A stretch of DNA of 64,000 nucleotides from Algibacter pectinivorans (GTDB taxonomy: Bacteria > Bacteroidota > Bacteroidia > Flavobacteriales > Flavobacteriaceae): NCBI RefSeq assembly GCF_900112595.1, contig NZ_FOMI01000002.1:326690-390689 (forward strand), read 5' to 3'. Below the pieces are notes generated by a model. The model did not search any database, was not told the origin of the DNA, and saw nothing but the letters and a program-made list of their open reading frames with translations. Of this stretch, positions 53,380 to 61,127 are shown piece after piece (position 1 is the stretch's first letter; each line of letters opens with the position of its first letter). A program made the translations under genes and the position numbers.

Positions 53380-55428
53380 GTGAAATATCCTTTTACTAAA
53401 ACAGTTGATGTTACCGATAGCTATTTTGGGGCTGAAGTTAAAGATCCATACCGATGGTTAGAAGACGATAGAAGCCTGGAAACCAAAACATGGGTTGAAA
53501 CACAAAACGAGGTTACCAATGCGTATTTAGATAAAATTCCGCATAGAGCGCAGTTAAAAAACCGCTTAGAAACCTTATGGAATTACGAAAAAATTAGCGC
53601 CCCTTTTAAAGAAGGCGACTTTATCTACTTTTCAAAAAACGATGGTTTACAAAACCAAGACGTTATATACCGAAAGCAAAATGAAAATAGTCAAGCTGAA
53701 GTTTTTCTAGATCCTAATACGTTTTCTAAAGATGGTACTATTTCATTAGGCGCCATAAGTTTTTCTAAAAGTGGTAAGTTTCTAGCCTACACCATCTCAG
53801 AAGGTGGAAGCGACTGGAGAAAAGTTTTTGTTATGGATGCGGTAAGCAAAACCATAATTGAAGAGGCTCTTACTAATGTAAAATTTTCTCAAATTTCGTG
53901 GTATAAAGATGAAGGCTTTTATTATTCTAGCTACGACAAACCCGAAGGCAGCGAGCTTTCGGCTAAAACAGACCAGCATAAAGTATATTATCATAAATTA
54001 AAAACACCCCAAGAAAATGATGTTATAATTTATGGCGATAAACCAGAAGAAAAACACCGCTATATTTATGCAAAAGTAACCGAGGATAATCGGTTTTTAG
54101 TCTTAACCCCACGCGTATCCACATCCGGAAACAAGGTTTTTATAAAAGATCTTTCTAACTCAGATAGTGCTTTAAAAACAATAATTAACAATACAGAAAC
54201 AGACACTTACCTTATTGACAATGCGGGAGACACGCTATTTCTATTAACCAACCTAAACGCTCCTAATAAAAAGGTAGTTCGAGTAGATTTTAATACTCCA
54301 AACCCTAAACATTGGGAAGATGTCATTCCAGAAACCAAACAGGTTTTAACCATTGCCAAAAGTGGAGAATATTTTTTTGCGCATTACATGGTAAACGCCA
54401 TTTCTAAAGTAAAACAATACACTTACAACGGCGAATTTATTAGAGATATTGAACTACCAGGTTTAGGCACATCAAGTGGGTTTGGCAGCAAAAAAGACGA
54501 ACTGTCGTGCTACTTCTCTTTCTCCAACTACTGCACGCCTAGTAGTATCTATAAACTCGATTTAAAAACTGGCAATTACACACTGTATTGGCAACCTTCA
54601 ATAGATTTTAATAGTAACCATTTTGAAAGTCATCAGGTCTTTTATACATCCAAAGATGGCACTAAAATCCCTATGATAATTACCCACAAAAAAGGGATTA
54701 ACTTAAATGGCAAAAACCCCACTATTTTATACGGTTACGGCGGTTTTAACATAAGCCTTACTCCTGCTTTTAGCATAACTAATGCGGTTTGGCTAGAACA
54801 AGGCGGCGTATTAGCTGTACCTAATATTCGTGGCGGTGGCGAATACGGTAAAACATGGCACGATGCCGGTACGAAATTGCAAAAACAAAATGTATTTGAG
54901 GACTTTATCGCTGCCGCGGAATACTTAATAGCCAACAATTATACCACCTCTAAATATTTAGCATTGCGTGGTGGATCAAATGGTGGGTTATTAGTTGCTG
55001 CTGTTATGACACAGCGCCCAGATTTAGCTAAAGTTGTTTTACCAGCAGTTGGTGTTTTAGATATGTTGCGCTACCATACCTTTACAGCGGGAGCAGGTTG
55101 GGCGTACGATTATGGCACTGCCGAAGACAGCAAAGCCATGTTCGATTATTTAAAAGCATACTCGCCCTTACACAATATAAAAACAGGTGTTGCATATCCT
55201 GCCACACTAATAACAACAGGCGATCATGACGATAGAGTGGTGCCAGCCCACAGTTTTAAATTTGCAGCCGAATTACAGGCTAAACAAACCGGCAACAACC
55301 CTACTTTAATTAGAATTGAAACCAATGCTGGCCATGGTGCCGGAACACCTGTTAGTAAAACCATAGCCCAATATGCAGATATTTTTGGATTTACCTTATA
55401 CAATATGGGGTATACGCCTAAAAATTAA
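53380..55428 (+). CDS. prolyl oligopeptidase (S9A)
   Basis: 682 residues starting with GTG at 53380. No signal peptide, so cytoplasmic unless exported otherwise. An N-terminal propeller (about 70-400) covers the C-terminal alpha/beta-hydrolase domain. The catalytic Ser is in LRGGSNGGLLVAAV, Asp in TTGDHDDRVVP and His in TNAGHGAGTP. ILYGYGGFNISLTPAFS and PNIRGGGEYGKTWH are diagnostic of prolyl endopeptidase rather than oligopeptidase B. It cuts after Pro in short peptides (under ~30 residues). Confidence 0.94.
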   Translation: MKYPFTKTVDVTDSYFGAEVKDPYRWLEDDRSLETKTWVETQNEVTNAYLDKIPHRAQLKNRLETLWNYEKISAPFKEGDFIYFSKNDGLQNQDVIYRKQNENSQAEVFLDPNTFSKDGTISLGAISFSKSGKFLAYTISEGGSDWRKVFVMDAVSKTIIEEALTNVKFSQISWYKDEGFYYSSYDKPEGSELSAKTDQHKVYYHKLKTPQENDVIIYGDKPEEKHRYIYAKVTEDNRFLVLTPRVSTSGNKVFIKDLSNSDSALKTIINNTETDTYLIDNAGDTLFLLTNLNAPNKKVVRVDFNTPNPKHWEDVIPETKQVLTIAKSGEYFFAHYMVNAISKVKQYTYNGEFIRDIELPGLGTSSGFGSKKDELSCYFSFSNYCTPSSIYKLDLKTGNYTLYWQPSIDFNSNHFESHQVFYTSKDGTKIPMIITHKKGINLNGKNPTILYGYGGFNISLTPAFSITNAVWLEQGGVLAVPNIRGGGEYGKTWHDAGTKLQKQNVFEDFIAAAEYLIANNYTTSKYLALRGGSNGGLLVAAVMTQRPDLAKVVLPAVGVLDMLRYHTFTAGAGWAYDYGTAEDSKAMFDYLKAYSPLHNIKTGVAYPATLITTGDHDDRVVPAHSFKFAAELQAKQTGNNPTLIRIETNAGHGAGTPVSKTIAQYADIFGFTLYNMGYTPKN

Positions 55429-55487
55429 ACACTAATAATACCTGCTAAATTTAGCCAAAGCATTTTTTATGTTATTTTTGTTAACCT

Positions 55488-56411
55488 ATGCTACACGTAA
55501 AAAACCTAACCTTTTCTTATGACAAAAGCCCTATTTTAAAAGCTATTTCTTTTAAGGCAAAACAAGGCGAACATGTGGCTATTATAGGAGAAAGTGGCTC
55601 TGGAAAAAGCACCTTATTAAAGGTTTTATATGGAGAGTACGATTTAGATGAAGGGCATATTTTTTGGCATGATGAAGAAATTTTAGGTCCAAAATACAAC
55701 CTTGTTGTTGGTTACGATTTCATGAAATATGTCGCACAAGAATTTGATTTAATGCCATTTATAACGGTTGAAGAAAACATAGGTAAATTCCTGTCGCGTT
55801 TTTATCCAGAAGAAAAACAAAAACGTACTGACGAATTACTAGAAGTTGTCGAGCTTACTAAGTTTGCTAAAACAAAAGTAAAAACACTTAGCGGCGGCCA
55901 AAAACAACGTGTTGCTTTAGCACGCGCTTTAGCCAAACAACCCGAAATTATTTTGCTAGACGAGCCTTTTAGCCACATCGATAATTTTAAAAAACAAAGT
56001 CTTCGTAGAAGTGTTTTTAAATACTTAAAACAAAACAATATTACCTGCGTTGTTGCCACGCATGATAAAGAAGATGTTTTAGGTTTTGCAGACCGTATGA
56101 TTGTTTTAAACAATCATAAAATTGCAGTTAACGATTACCCCGAAACACTTTATAAAAACCCTAAAACACCTTTAATTGCGTCCTTTTTTGGCGAGTTTAA
56201 TGTCATTAACAACAACATAGTTTATGCACACCAATTAAAAGTAGTTGAGCATTCAAATTTAAAAGTGGTTGTTAAACATTCCTATTTTAAAGGGCATTAT
56301 TATTTAATTGAAGCCGACTTACACGGTAAAGCCCTGTTTTTTGAATATAGCAAGCAAGTTAGCGAAGGCAGTATATTATTCCTAAAGGTAATCGAAGACT
56401 ACCATATCTAG
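55488..56411 (+). CDS. ABC transporter ATP-binding protein
   Basis: 307 residues. Walker A GESGSGKSTLL, Q-loop YVAQEFDLMPFITVEENI, signature LSGGQKQRVALARALA, Walker B IILLDEPFSHID and the H-loop ATHD are all present. After the ~210-residue NBD there is a ~95-residue C-terminal region (FGEFNVINNNIVYAHQL...) resembling the TOBE/regulatory tails of importers such as PotA/MalK. No permease is adjacent; the next gene is a large membrane protein of unknown type. Partner and substrate are unknown. Confidence 0.92.
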   Translation: MLHVKNLTFSYDKSPILKAISFKAKQGEHVAIIGESGSGKSTLLKVLYGEYDLDEGHIFWHDEEILGPKYNLVVGYDFMKYVAQEFDLMPFITVEENIGKFLSRFYPEEKQKRTDELLEVVELTKFAKTKVKTLSGGQKQRVALARALAKQPEIILLDEPFSHIDNFKKQSLRRSVFKYLKQNNITCVVATHDKEDVLGFADRMIVLNNHKIAVNDYPETLYKNPKTPLIASFFGEFNVINNNIVYAHQLKVVEHSNLKVVVKHSYFKGHYYLIEADLHGKALFFEYSKQVSEGSILFLKVIEDYHI

Positions 56412-56429
56412 CCAAATAGAGCCCTATAC

Positions 56430-57794
56430 ATGTTTGCTAAAAGAACTTTAAACCATAACGAATTAGCTTTTGTTTCTAGCCAAATAAACAGAACCAAAAA
56501 GCTATTATTAGGCATGTTCGTTATACTTGCTGTAATAATAACTATTGTTGCGATAGTAATTTATAGCGAAGAAGACGAAAATCATGTGGTTATTAACATC
56601 ATGTTTGGCGTTTTAATAATGCTCTTATATGGTATTAATTGGTTTGTAAAAGGCTATAGAGAACATGTAATAGACCCTACAATATATAAAGCAACTGGTT
56701 ATTACGAACGTATTTATGAGCAACACGGGAAATATGGAAGATATTACGACACCATAAACGGAGCCAAAGTAAAAATACCATGGCATTGGCGGAAATACTT
56801 AAAATCAATAAAAAACGAATCCTTTAGCTATGAGTATATTGTTAGAGATGGGGTTGTGGCTATTAATGAAGGCGCTGCAAATTATATCGTTACTATTAAC
56901 GACACCTTGTCTTTGGATTATGAAATTAAAAATGGTCTTAAAAAAGCCAAACCACTTTCGTTTTTAAACATAGTAAGCGTTATATTAATTATTCCTGTAA
57001 CTATAGCACTTTTTGCAAATAGAGATATAAAATACCTTAAAGACATTTGGCAACTTACACAAACAAAGGAAGACATTCTTATTTTAAATAATGCCCAAGA
57101 GTTAACCACACTTCAAGGATCAAGGTATATACAACTACATAACGCTTGGGTTTACCAGTTTAAACGCCCTTACGATTTTAATGGCGAAAACTATGTGCTT
57201 ACTCAAGCAGAACGCGACCACATTTATAACAATCCATCTTCTGGAGCATATTATCGTTATTATTTTAACCCCAAACACCTTAAAAAGCCCGAGAGAGAAA
57301 GCTTCAAAAACCAGCTAAAAAATAATATGGATAAATTCGGGTTTAAAAAAAATATAGATTCTAGCCTTTGGGAAAAATCTTTGGATGAAGCTTATAAAAT
57401 ACAGTTAAGAGATTTTAATAACCGCTTATATAAAGCCAAAAGACTAGATTCTATTTTAAACGTTTTAAAACCCAAAACACCCCTTTTTAAACTATACGAC
57501 AATTGTTTTAATGCACCCGAGGAAAGCACGTATTCTATTAAAGCTAGTTTAGAAAAAACATTTGTAGTTAGTGGTTTTTATAACCCAAAAACTAAAACCA
57601 TTTTAAGTTTTGAAGAACAAGATAAAGTAAAAAAAGACCTTAAAAACATTCTCGTTTTTGTTGGCATTTGTGCAGTACTAGTTATGGCTTTTTTAATAAC
57701 CATTTACAAAATAGTAAGAAACACAATTATTAAAAGAAACCTTGTAGAAGCCCAACTAAATACTTTTTCTGGACCAGAAAGACTAGAGCGATAA
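56430..57794 (+). CDS. membrane protein of unknown function
   Basis: 454 residues. TM segments at about 26-46, 52-72, 178-195 and 405-428, with long soluble loops between the second/third and third/fourth. The last TM (ILVFVGICAVLVMAFLITIYKIV) has a basic tail. It is 18 bp after the ABC ATPase gene, so probably one transcript, but the sequence shows no permease coupling helix I can recognise. I know no family for it. Confidence 0.72.
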   Translation: MFAKRTLNHNELAFVSSQINRTKKLLLGMFVILAVIITIVAIVIYSEEDENHVVINIMFGVLIMLLYGINWFVKGYREHVIDPTIYKATGYYERIYEQHGKYGRYYDTINGAKVKIPWHWRKYLKSIKNESFSYEYIVRDGVVAINEGAANYIVTINDTLSLDYEIKNGLKKAKPLSFLNIVSVILIIPVTIALFANRDIKYLKDIWQLTQTKEDILILNNAQELTTLQGSRYIQLHNAWVYQFKRPYDFNGENYVLTQAERDHIYNNPSSGAYYRYYFNPKHLKKPERESFKNQLKNNMDKFGFKKNIDSSLWEKSLDEAYKIQLRDFNNRLYKAKRLDSILNVLKPKTPLFKLYDNCFNAPEESTYSIKASLEKTFVVSGFYNPKTKTILSFEEQDKVKKDLKNILVFVGICAVLVMAFLITIYKIVRNTIIKRNLVEAQLNTFSGPERLER

Positions 57795-57801
57795 ACCAGC
57801 T

Positions 57802-58263
57802 TTACAACACCTCTTTAACAACAAACCCTATGCTTCGAAAAGCAATAGACTCGTTAACCTCTTTCCCCATTAATAACTGCCCAATAGGCGTATTAGGAGA
57901 AATAGCGTAAAATTTGTCCTTGTTAACTGTTAATTCTCCTGCGCTAATAGCCAAATAATAATTAGCTTTTGTGGTATATACCACGCTTCCTAAACCAATT
58001 GTTTTAGAGTTTTTTTCGGTACTAATTTTAGACAGCGCTTCTTTAACCTTTACTATTTCGGCCAGTTGATTTCCTGCTTTTTCGCGCTCTAGCTGAAGCA
58101 TAGCACGACCGGTTTCATGCTTATCGCCTGCGCTACTTTTAGTTTCGCTAGTTAAGGATTCTTGAATTTCGGTTATGGTTTTTTGCACCGTTAACAGTCT
58201 GTTTTCTATAAACTGAAAACAGGCGTTATATAGGTTTTGCTTTATATTTAAAGGACTACTCAT
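57802..58263 (-). CDS. GreA/GreB-like transcription-factor-type protein
   Basis: 153 residues. The N-terminal half is helical (FIENRLLTVQKTITEIQESL, GDKHETGRAMLQLEREKAGNQL), matching the Gre coiled-coil arrangement. The C-terminal half (IGLGSVVYTTKANYYLAISAG, FYAISPNTPIGQLLMGKEVNESI) matches the FKBP-like Gre domain, especially the ISPxxPIGxxLxGK motif. The Gre-tip acids are not clearly conserved. Flavobacterial homologues are often mislabelled 3-oxoacyl-ACP synthase; no thiolase motif is present. It overlaps mtgA by 8 bp, so they are co-translated. Confidence 0.72.
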   Translation of the reverse strand: MSSPLNIKQNLYNACFQFIENRLLTVQKTITEIQESLTSETKSSAGDKHETGRAMLQLEREKAGNQLAEIVKVKEALSKISTEKNSKTIGLGSVVYTTKANYYLAISAGELTVNKDKFYAISPNTPIGQLLMGKEVNESIAFRSIGFVVKEVL

Positions 58264-58981
58264 TTGTTTTAAAATCTAAGGTTCCAAAATAAACCATTTG
58301 TTTTACAATCCAGTGTTTTCTAGAGCTTATATAAGTAGTTGCTGGATGTGCAATGTATTTACGCGGATTTGGTAAAATAGCAGCAATTGCGGCGGCTTCT
58401 TGTTTAGCTAATTGAGATGCTGGTTTTTTAAACCAATATTGCGAAGCGGCTTCTATACCGTAAACACCATTTCCCATTTCTATACTATTCAAATATACCT
58501 CTAGAATGCGCTTTTTAGTCCAAATTTTTTCTATTAAAAACGTAAAATAGGTTTCCAAGCCTTTGCGCAACCAACTACGCTGTGGCCATAAAAACACATT
58601 TTTTGCCGTTTGTTGGCTTATGGTACTTCCGCCTTTAACAGCGTTTCCTTTTTTATTGTTTTTGTATGCTTTTTCTATGGCTTTTAAATCGAAACCATTG
58701 TGATTTAAGAACAATTGGTCTTCGCTACAAACCACAGCCAATTGGGCGTTTTTTGAAATATTTTCCATGGCCACCCATTGGTGTTTCCAAACTACATCTT
58801 CACCGTTTTGATATTGCTCGATACTTCTAATTACCATTAATGGCGTAGCCGGAACAGGCACCTTTTTATACAAGAACACTATAGCTATAGAAAGTACTAC
58901 CAACCAGAAGATCGTTTTTAAAACAAATCGAAAAAATCGTTTTAGCAAATTCTCGCGATGCTTTTTATCTTTTAACGCCAT
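58256..58981 (-). CDS. mtgA: monofunctional biosynthetic peptidoglycan transglycosylase
   Basis: 241 residues. One N-terminal TM helix (VLKTIFWLVVLSIAIVFLY) and a GT51 domain: VVCSEDQLFLNHNGFDLKAIEKA (catalytic Glu), GGSTISQQTAKNVFLW, RILEVYLNSIEMGNGVYGIEAASQYWF. It polymerises lipid II glycan strands on the periplasmic face. No transpeptidase domain. It starts at the last base of the upstream FAD oxidoreductase stop and overlaps the Gre-like gene. Confidence 0.95.
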   Translation of the reverse strand: MALKDKKHRENLLKRFFRFVLKTIFWLVVLSIAIVFLYKKVPVPATPLMVIRSIEQYQNGEDVVWKHQWVAMENISKNAQLAVVCSEDQLFLNHNGFDLKAIEKAYKNNKKGNAVKGGSTISQQTAKNVFLWPQRSWLRKGLETYFTFLIEKIWTKKRILEVYLNSIEMGNGVYGIEAASQYWFKKPASQLAKQEAAAIAAILPNPRKYIAHPATTYISSRKHWIVKQMVYFGTLDFKTNE

Positions 58982-60093
58982 TATACCAACTCCGCTAATT
59001 CTTTACCTATTAAACTACCAATTGCAACACCCATACCGCCAAGTCTTACACCACAAAACACATTAGTGCTTAGTCGTTTTACAACGGCTCGTTTTTGGCT
59101 TCCAACACCCATAATGCCGCTCCATCTGTGTTCAATTTCAAAAGCTGTTTCTGGTAAAATGGTGGTTTTTAGTAGAGTTTCTAAGTGGTTTTGTATTAAG
59201 GCTGTTTGTTTAAACACGGTGGTTTCTTCGGTTTTAAAATCTAAATTTCGGCCACCACCAAGTAGAACTCTATTATCTATATTCCTGAAATAATAATAAC
59301 CTTTATCTAAATGAAACGTGCCTTTTAGTCTTAAATTATTTATGGGTTTGGTTATTAGCACTTGTGCTCTTGCTGGCTTTACATGTTCTTTGATTAACTG
59401 TGATGCAAACCCGTTGGTAGCAATAAGCAGTTTTGATGATGAAAACTCAAACTGATTGGTTTTTATTTTTACCGAATTGGCAAATTCTAAAAACTGCTCC
59501 ACTTGCACATTATTTAAAATTTTTATGCCTTTAGAATACACTTTTTCCAATAAGGCCTCCATCATTTTTCCGGTATCTATTTGCCCTTCAAACTTATTAA
59601 AAACATATTGGTTATTTATGTTTTTGAAATTGAAACTATTGTGTTTTATACTGAAAACATCGCTTTTAAAAAGCGGTTTTAGCCATGTATTAATGGCTTC
59701 TCTTTTGGATATACAATCTTGAAATAGGGTTTGATTAGAGTTTAAAAACAACTCGTAACCGCCTAATTGCTTAAAATTAATTTTTTGATCGCCTAGGGTT
59801 TGCCTTAATACGTTTAAGCCCTTTACACGTTTTTGAATGAGTTGAAGGACTTCTGGCTTGGTATGTGTTTTTAAATCGTCGAGTATTTCACTTAGACTTC
59901 CAAAACAGGCAAATCCTGCATTTTTGGTACTAGCACCTTGTGGTAAGGTTCCTTTTTCGAGGATTAGAATTTTGGCTTTTGGAAACTTAGCTTTTAATTG
60001 TAAGGCACAGTTAAGACCTACAATACCACTACCAACTATGCAGTAATCGATATTTGAGAGCCATGATTTTATTTCCCAATATGAAAGGTTCAT
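58981..60093 (-). CDS. FAD-dependent oxidoreductase (DAO family)
   Basis: 370 residues. The dinucleotide-binding motif is CIVGSGIVGLNCALQLKAKFP near the N-terminus, followed by ILEKGTLPQGASTKNAGFAC. The C-terminal FAD motif is VFCGVRLGGMGVAIGSL. This is the D-amino-acid oxidase/glycine oxidase-like family; the exact substrate is unclear. It is the first gene of a tight three-gene unit with mtgA and the Gre-like protein. Coupling to cell-wall synthesis is positional only. Confidence 0.88.
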   Translation of the reverse strand: MNLSYWEIKSWLSNIDYCIVGSGIVGLNCALQLKAKFPKAKILILEKGTLPQGASTKNAGFACFGSLSEILDDLKTHTKPEVLQLIQKRVKGLNVLRQTLGDQKINFKQLGGYELFLNSNQTLFQDCISKREAINTWLKPLFKSDVFSIKHNSFNFKNINNQYVFNKFEGQIDTGKMMEALLEKVYSKGIKILNNVQVEQFLEFANSVKIKTNQFEFSSSKLLIATNGFASQLIKEHVKPARAQVLITKPINNLRLKGTFHLDKGYYYFRNIDNRVLLGGGRNLDFKTEETTVFKQTALIQNHLETLLKTTILPETAFEIEHRWSGIMGVGSQKRAVVKRLSTNVFCGVRLGGMGVAIGSLIGKELAELV

Positions 60094-60186
60094 GAAGCTA
60101 AGTTATTATTTTTAATTGAAGTTGGTTACTGTCTTATGTTTTTGTAAAGTTTAAGTACTTATCTAAAATCTACTTTAATTTAAAAG

Positions 60187-60259
60187 GTTCTGAATACCAA
60201 CTAATTATTTTGTCGTTTTTGTGTGTAATGTTTTAAATTAGGTGGTCTTTATTCAGAAC
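60187..60259 (-). repeat. imperfect inverted repeat, possible structured leader
   Basis: 19 paired bases in two blocks as described for the surrounding gap. It lies 94 bp upstream of the start of the FAD oxidoreductase-mtgA group, so it could be a regulatory RNA element or a degraded mobile-element end. No family recognised. Confidence 0.4.
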
Positions 60260-60338
60260 GGGTCGCAGAAAAGCCTAACGGTTATTCTTATGTTTAGGTG
60301 AGGGATCTAGAAGCCTGCATGTTTGTAAGTAGGTAACA

Positions 60339-60372
60339 AAAAAAGCAAACCTATTTCTAGATTTGCTTTTTT
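60339..60372 (-). terminator. terminator after the SOD gene
   Basis: AAAAAAGCAAA (60339-60349) pairs with TTTGCTTTTTT (60362-60372); T run on the minus strand. 22 bp after the SOD stop. Confidence 0.88.
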
Positions 60373-60393
60373 ATTTTAAAATGCTAAATGGGT

Positions 60394-61002
60394 TTATTTA
60401 GCTTCTGCGTAACGTTTTTCTACTTCGTTCCAGTTAACTACATTAAAAAATGCGCTAATGTAATCTGGACGACGGTTTTGGTAGTTTAGGTAGTATGCGT
60501 GCTCCCAAACATCTAACCCTAAAATTGGAGTTCCTCCACAACCAATTCCTGGCATTAATGGATTGTCTTGGTTTGGTGTAGAGCAAATTTCTAATTTACC
60601 ACCTTTGTGTACACATAACCATGCCCATCCAGAACCAAAACGTGTTCCGGCAGCTTTAGAGAAGGCCGCTATAAACTCGTCTTTAGAACCAAAAGTAGCA
60701 TCGATAGCGTTTTTTAATTCGCCAGATAATCGTCCTCTATCTTCTGGATTTAAAACATCCCAGAATAAAGAGTGGTTGTAAAATCCACCACCGTTATTTC
60801 TAACTGCGCCGTTATCTAAATCTAAATTTTCTAGAATATCGTTAATTGATTTTCCTTCTAAATCTGTTCCTGCAATGGCATTATTTAAGTTGTTTGTGTA
60901 TCCTTGGTGGTGCTTAGTGTGGTGTATTTCCATGGTTCTAGCATCAATATGAGGCTCTAAAGCATCATAAGCATATCCTAATTTCGGTAATTCGAAAGCC
61001 AT
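60394..61002 (-). CDS. superoxide dismutase, Fe/Mn type
   Basis: 202 residues. Metal ligands and landmarks: [26 protein letters not shown] (first His), [11 protein letters not shown] (second His), [19 protein letters not shown] (Asp and His). GSGWAWLC lies between. It converts superoxide to peroxide and oxygen in the cytoplasm. Metal choice cannot be fixed by eye. A -7-like box reading TAAATTTG on the minus strand lies upstream (61041-61048). Confidence 0.96.
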   Translation of the reverse strand: MAFELPKLGYAYDALEPHIDARTMEIHHTKHHQGYTNNLNNAIAGTDLEGKSINDILENLDLDNGAVRNNGGGFYNHSLFWDVLNPEDRGRLSGELKNAIDATFGSKDEFIAAFSKAAGTRFGSGWAWLCVHKGGKLEICSTPNQDNPLMPGIGCGGTPILGLDVWEHAYYLNYQNRRPDYISAFFNVVNWNEVEKRYAEAK

Positions 61003-61040
61003 AATTTTTTTTGTTTTTAGTATTTATATTTATTTTAATT

Positions 61041-61048
61041 CAAATTTA
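61041..61048 (-). promoter_or_regulatory. Bacteroidota -7 promoter box for SOD
   Basis: CAAATTTA on the plus strand, i.e. TAAATTTG on the minus strand, 38 bp before the SOD ATG. No -33 TTG at suitable spacing. Confidence 0.4.
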
Positions 61049-61127
61049 CGGATAAAACAGGTTAATAAAAAATAATTAATTGTTATCAACTCATTGATAG
61101 TTTTTATATTGTAACAAATCATTCTTT

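Larger units (their letters stand above)
60094..60393. other. intergenic region with a long imperfect inverted repeat and the SOD terminator
   Basis: 300 bp. It contains an inverted repeat at 60187-60206 / 60236-60259: the outer 10 bp (GTTCTGAATA / TATTCAGAAC) pair perfectly, then a 4-nt bulge, then 9 of 10 pairs, with a 29-nt loop. It also holds the terminator at 60339-60372. No open frame of interest. Confidence 0.55.

Noticed and set aside
57802-58263. 3-oxoacyl-ACP synthase label for the Gre-like protein
   Set aside because: No thiolase Cys/His/Asn motifs and only 153 residues; the C-terminal half fits the Gre family.
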